From Candidatus Dadabacteria bacterium (GTDB lineage Bacteria > Desulfobacterota_D > UBA1144 > Nemesobacterales > JADFKM01), in the NCBI GenBank assembly GCA_022564935.1, contig JADFKM010000076.1, positions 1 through 6,920 on the forward strand: a stretch of 6,920 nt of DNA, written 5' to 3'. Within the stretch, counting starts at the first letter, position 1. Every line of letters starts with the position of its first letter. A program made the translations under genes and the position numbers. This document shows, one piece after another, positions 6,061 through 6,920 of this stretch. The notes beneath the pieces are model-generated. The model saw nothing but the letters and a program-made list of their open reading frames with translations. It was not told where the DNA came from and searched no databases.

Positions 6061-6920
6061 TTATTTCAATATCTGCTTTATTATCGCCGCTCCCATCTCC
6101 CTGCAGCCCGTCTTCAGTGTACCCTCCTCGAATATATCGGCCGTTCGCAGCCCACCTTCGAGCACGGCGCTGACTGCGTTTTCTATATCGGCGGCTGCAT
6201 CGACGCTACTTAGCGAATACCTGAGCATCATCGCTGTGGTGAGCACCGAAGCGATGGGGTTTGCGATGTCGCGCCCCGCAATATCCGGCGCGCTTCCGTG
6301 CACCGGCTCGTATATAGCGCCGTCCTCGCCGATGCTCGCCGAGGGGAGCATGCCGAGGGAGCCAGTGAGCTGTGCGGCCTCGTCACTTATGATGTCTCCG
6401 AACATGTTTCCAGCGAGAATTACGTCGAAGGAGGCGGGCCTGCGTATGAGCTGCATGGCGGCGTTGTCCACGTAGAGGTGCTCAAGCTCGATTTCGGGGA
6501 ATTCCTCAGCGCCCACTTTCGACACCGTCGTCCTCCACAGCTCCATCGATTCGAGCACGTTGGCCTTGTCCACCGAGGTGAGCAATTTGTGCCTCTTCAT
6601 TGCGATCCCGAACGCCACCCTGGCCACCCTCTCTATTTCTCCGGTAGTGTAGACGAGCGTGTTTACTCCCCGCTTCTGGCCATCAGGCATGTCTTCGATA
6701 CCGCTGGGCGAGCCGAAATATATCCCGCCTGTGAGCTCCCTCACCACCATTATGTCAACCCCCTCTACGACCTCTCTTTTAAGCGTTGAGGCGTCGGCCA
6801 GGGACGGGTACACAACTGCCGGTCTCAGGTTGGCGAACGTATCAAGCTCTTTTCGGACTGCGAGCTGGCCCCGCCCAGGCCTTATGCCGTATTCGAGCTT
6901 GGCCCACTTAGGCCCACCGA
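6061..6920 (-). CDS. leuB: 3-isopropylmalate dehydrogenase (5' partial)
   Basis: LeuB is the cytoplasmic NAD-dependent enzyme that oxidatively decarboxylates 3-isopropylmalate in leucine synthesis. The frame is open to the right edge; the first complete codon starts at 6918, and 285 residues precede the stop at 6061-6063. About 72 N-terminal residues lie outside, judged by alignment with the Thermus enzyme. Visible Arg22, Arg32 and Arg60 have exactly the spacing of the substrate-binding arginines 94, 104 and 132, and Tyr67 falls at catalytic Tyr139. The catalytic lysine is in [10 protein letters not shown], and the metal and signature region is [19 protein letters not shown]. The NAD-binding segment [17 protein letters not shown] follows. 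These features, with YVDNAAMQL, favour LeuB over isocitrate or tartrate dehydrogenase. The GTG at 6813 is internal and not a start. No other leucine gene is visible here, so whether it sits in a leu operon is unknown. Confidence 0.96.
   Translation of the reverse strand, partial: GGPKWAKLEYGIRPGRGQLAVRKELDTFANLRPAVVYPSLADASTLKREVVEGVDIMVVRELTGGIYFGSPSGIEDMPDGQKRGVNTLVYTTGEIERVARVAFGIAMKRHKLLTSVDKANVLESMELWRTTVSKVGAEEFPEIELEHLYVDNAAMQLIRRPASFDVILAGNMFGDIISDEAAQLTGSLGMLPSASIGEDGAIYEPVHGSAPDIAGRDIANPIASVLTTAMMLRYSLSSVDAAADIENAVSAVLEGGLRTADIFEEGTLKTGCREMGAAIIKQILK

Noticed and set aside
6061-6813. LeuB beginning at GTG 6813 as a complete gene
   Set aside because: Upstream in-frame sequence up to 6918 encodes conserved LeuB residues, including two substrate-binding arginines, so the gene is cut by the window edge instead.
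1-6920. CRISPR array, insertion sequence or phage module
   Set aside because: There are no spaced direct repeats, no transposase or integrase motifs and no terminal inverted repeats; coding sequence fills nearly all of the window.

Overview
The window comes from a Gram-negative bacterium. Two adjacent genes encode exported parvulin-type foldases, one a predicted lipoprotein and one SurA-like, which implies a periplasm and outer membrane. GC content looks moderately high, ATG and GTG starts are used, and genes are tightly packed. A deltaproteobacterial or related candidate lineage is a reasonable guess, but nothing here fixes the phylum.

Layout. Bases 1-396 (+) are the 3' end of an open frame. 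Its first 27 residues look like the extreme C-terminus of the RNA polymerase beta' subunit (RpoC), but it then continues for about 100 residues that I do not recognise. Bases 397-631 are a non-coding gap between convergent genes, with several small hairpins. From 632 to the right edge everything lies on the minus strand. In transcription order this is leuB (3-isopropylmalate dehydrogenase, N-terminus outside the window), mfd (transcription-repair coupling factor, complete), a lipoprotein PpiC-type peptidyl-prolyl isomerase, and a SurA-like peptidyl-prolyl isomerase.

The last three minus-strand genes look like one operon. Only 29 bases separate mfd from the lipoprotein isomerase, and the two isomerases overlap by four bases (ATGA). 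The two isomerases probably act together on outer-membrane or secreted proteins. Mfd is a housekeeping DNA-repair translocase that frees RNA polymerase stalled at lesions. LeuB serves leucine synthesis, and its 70-base gap to mfd leaves co-transcription open.

Most of the window is ordinary housekeeping sequence. The unusual part is the first ~640 bases: the RpoC-like tail with an unrelated extension whose divergence point falls exactly on a GATC site, and a structured-looking gap with a weak resemblance to a cobalamin riboswitch pointing at no gene. I do not see a convincing new system; these are leads to check.
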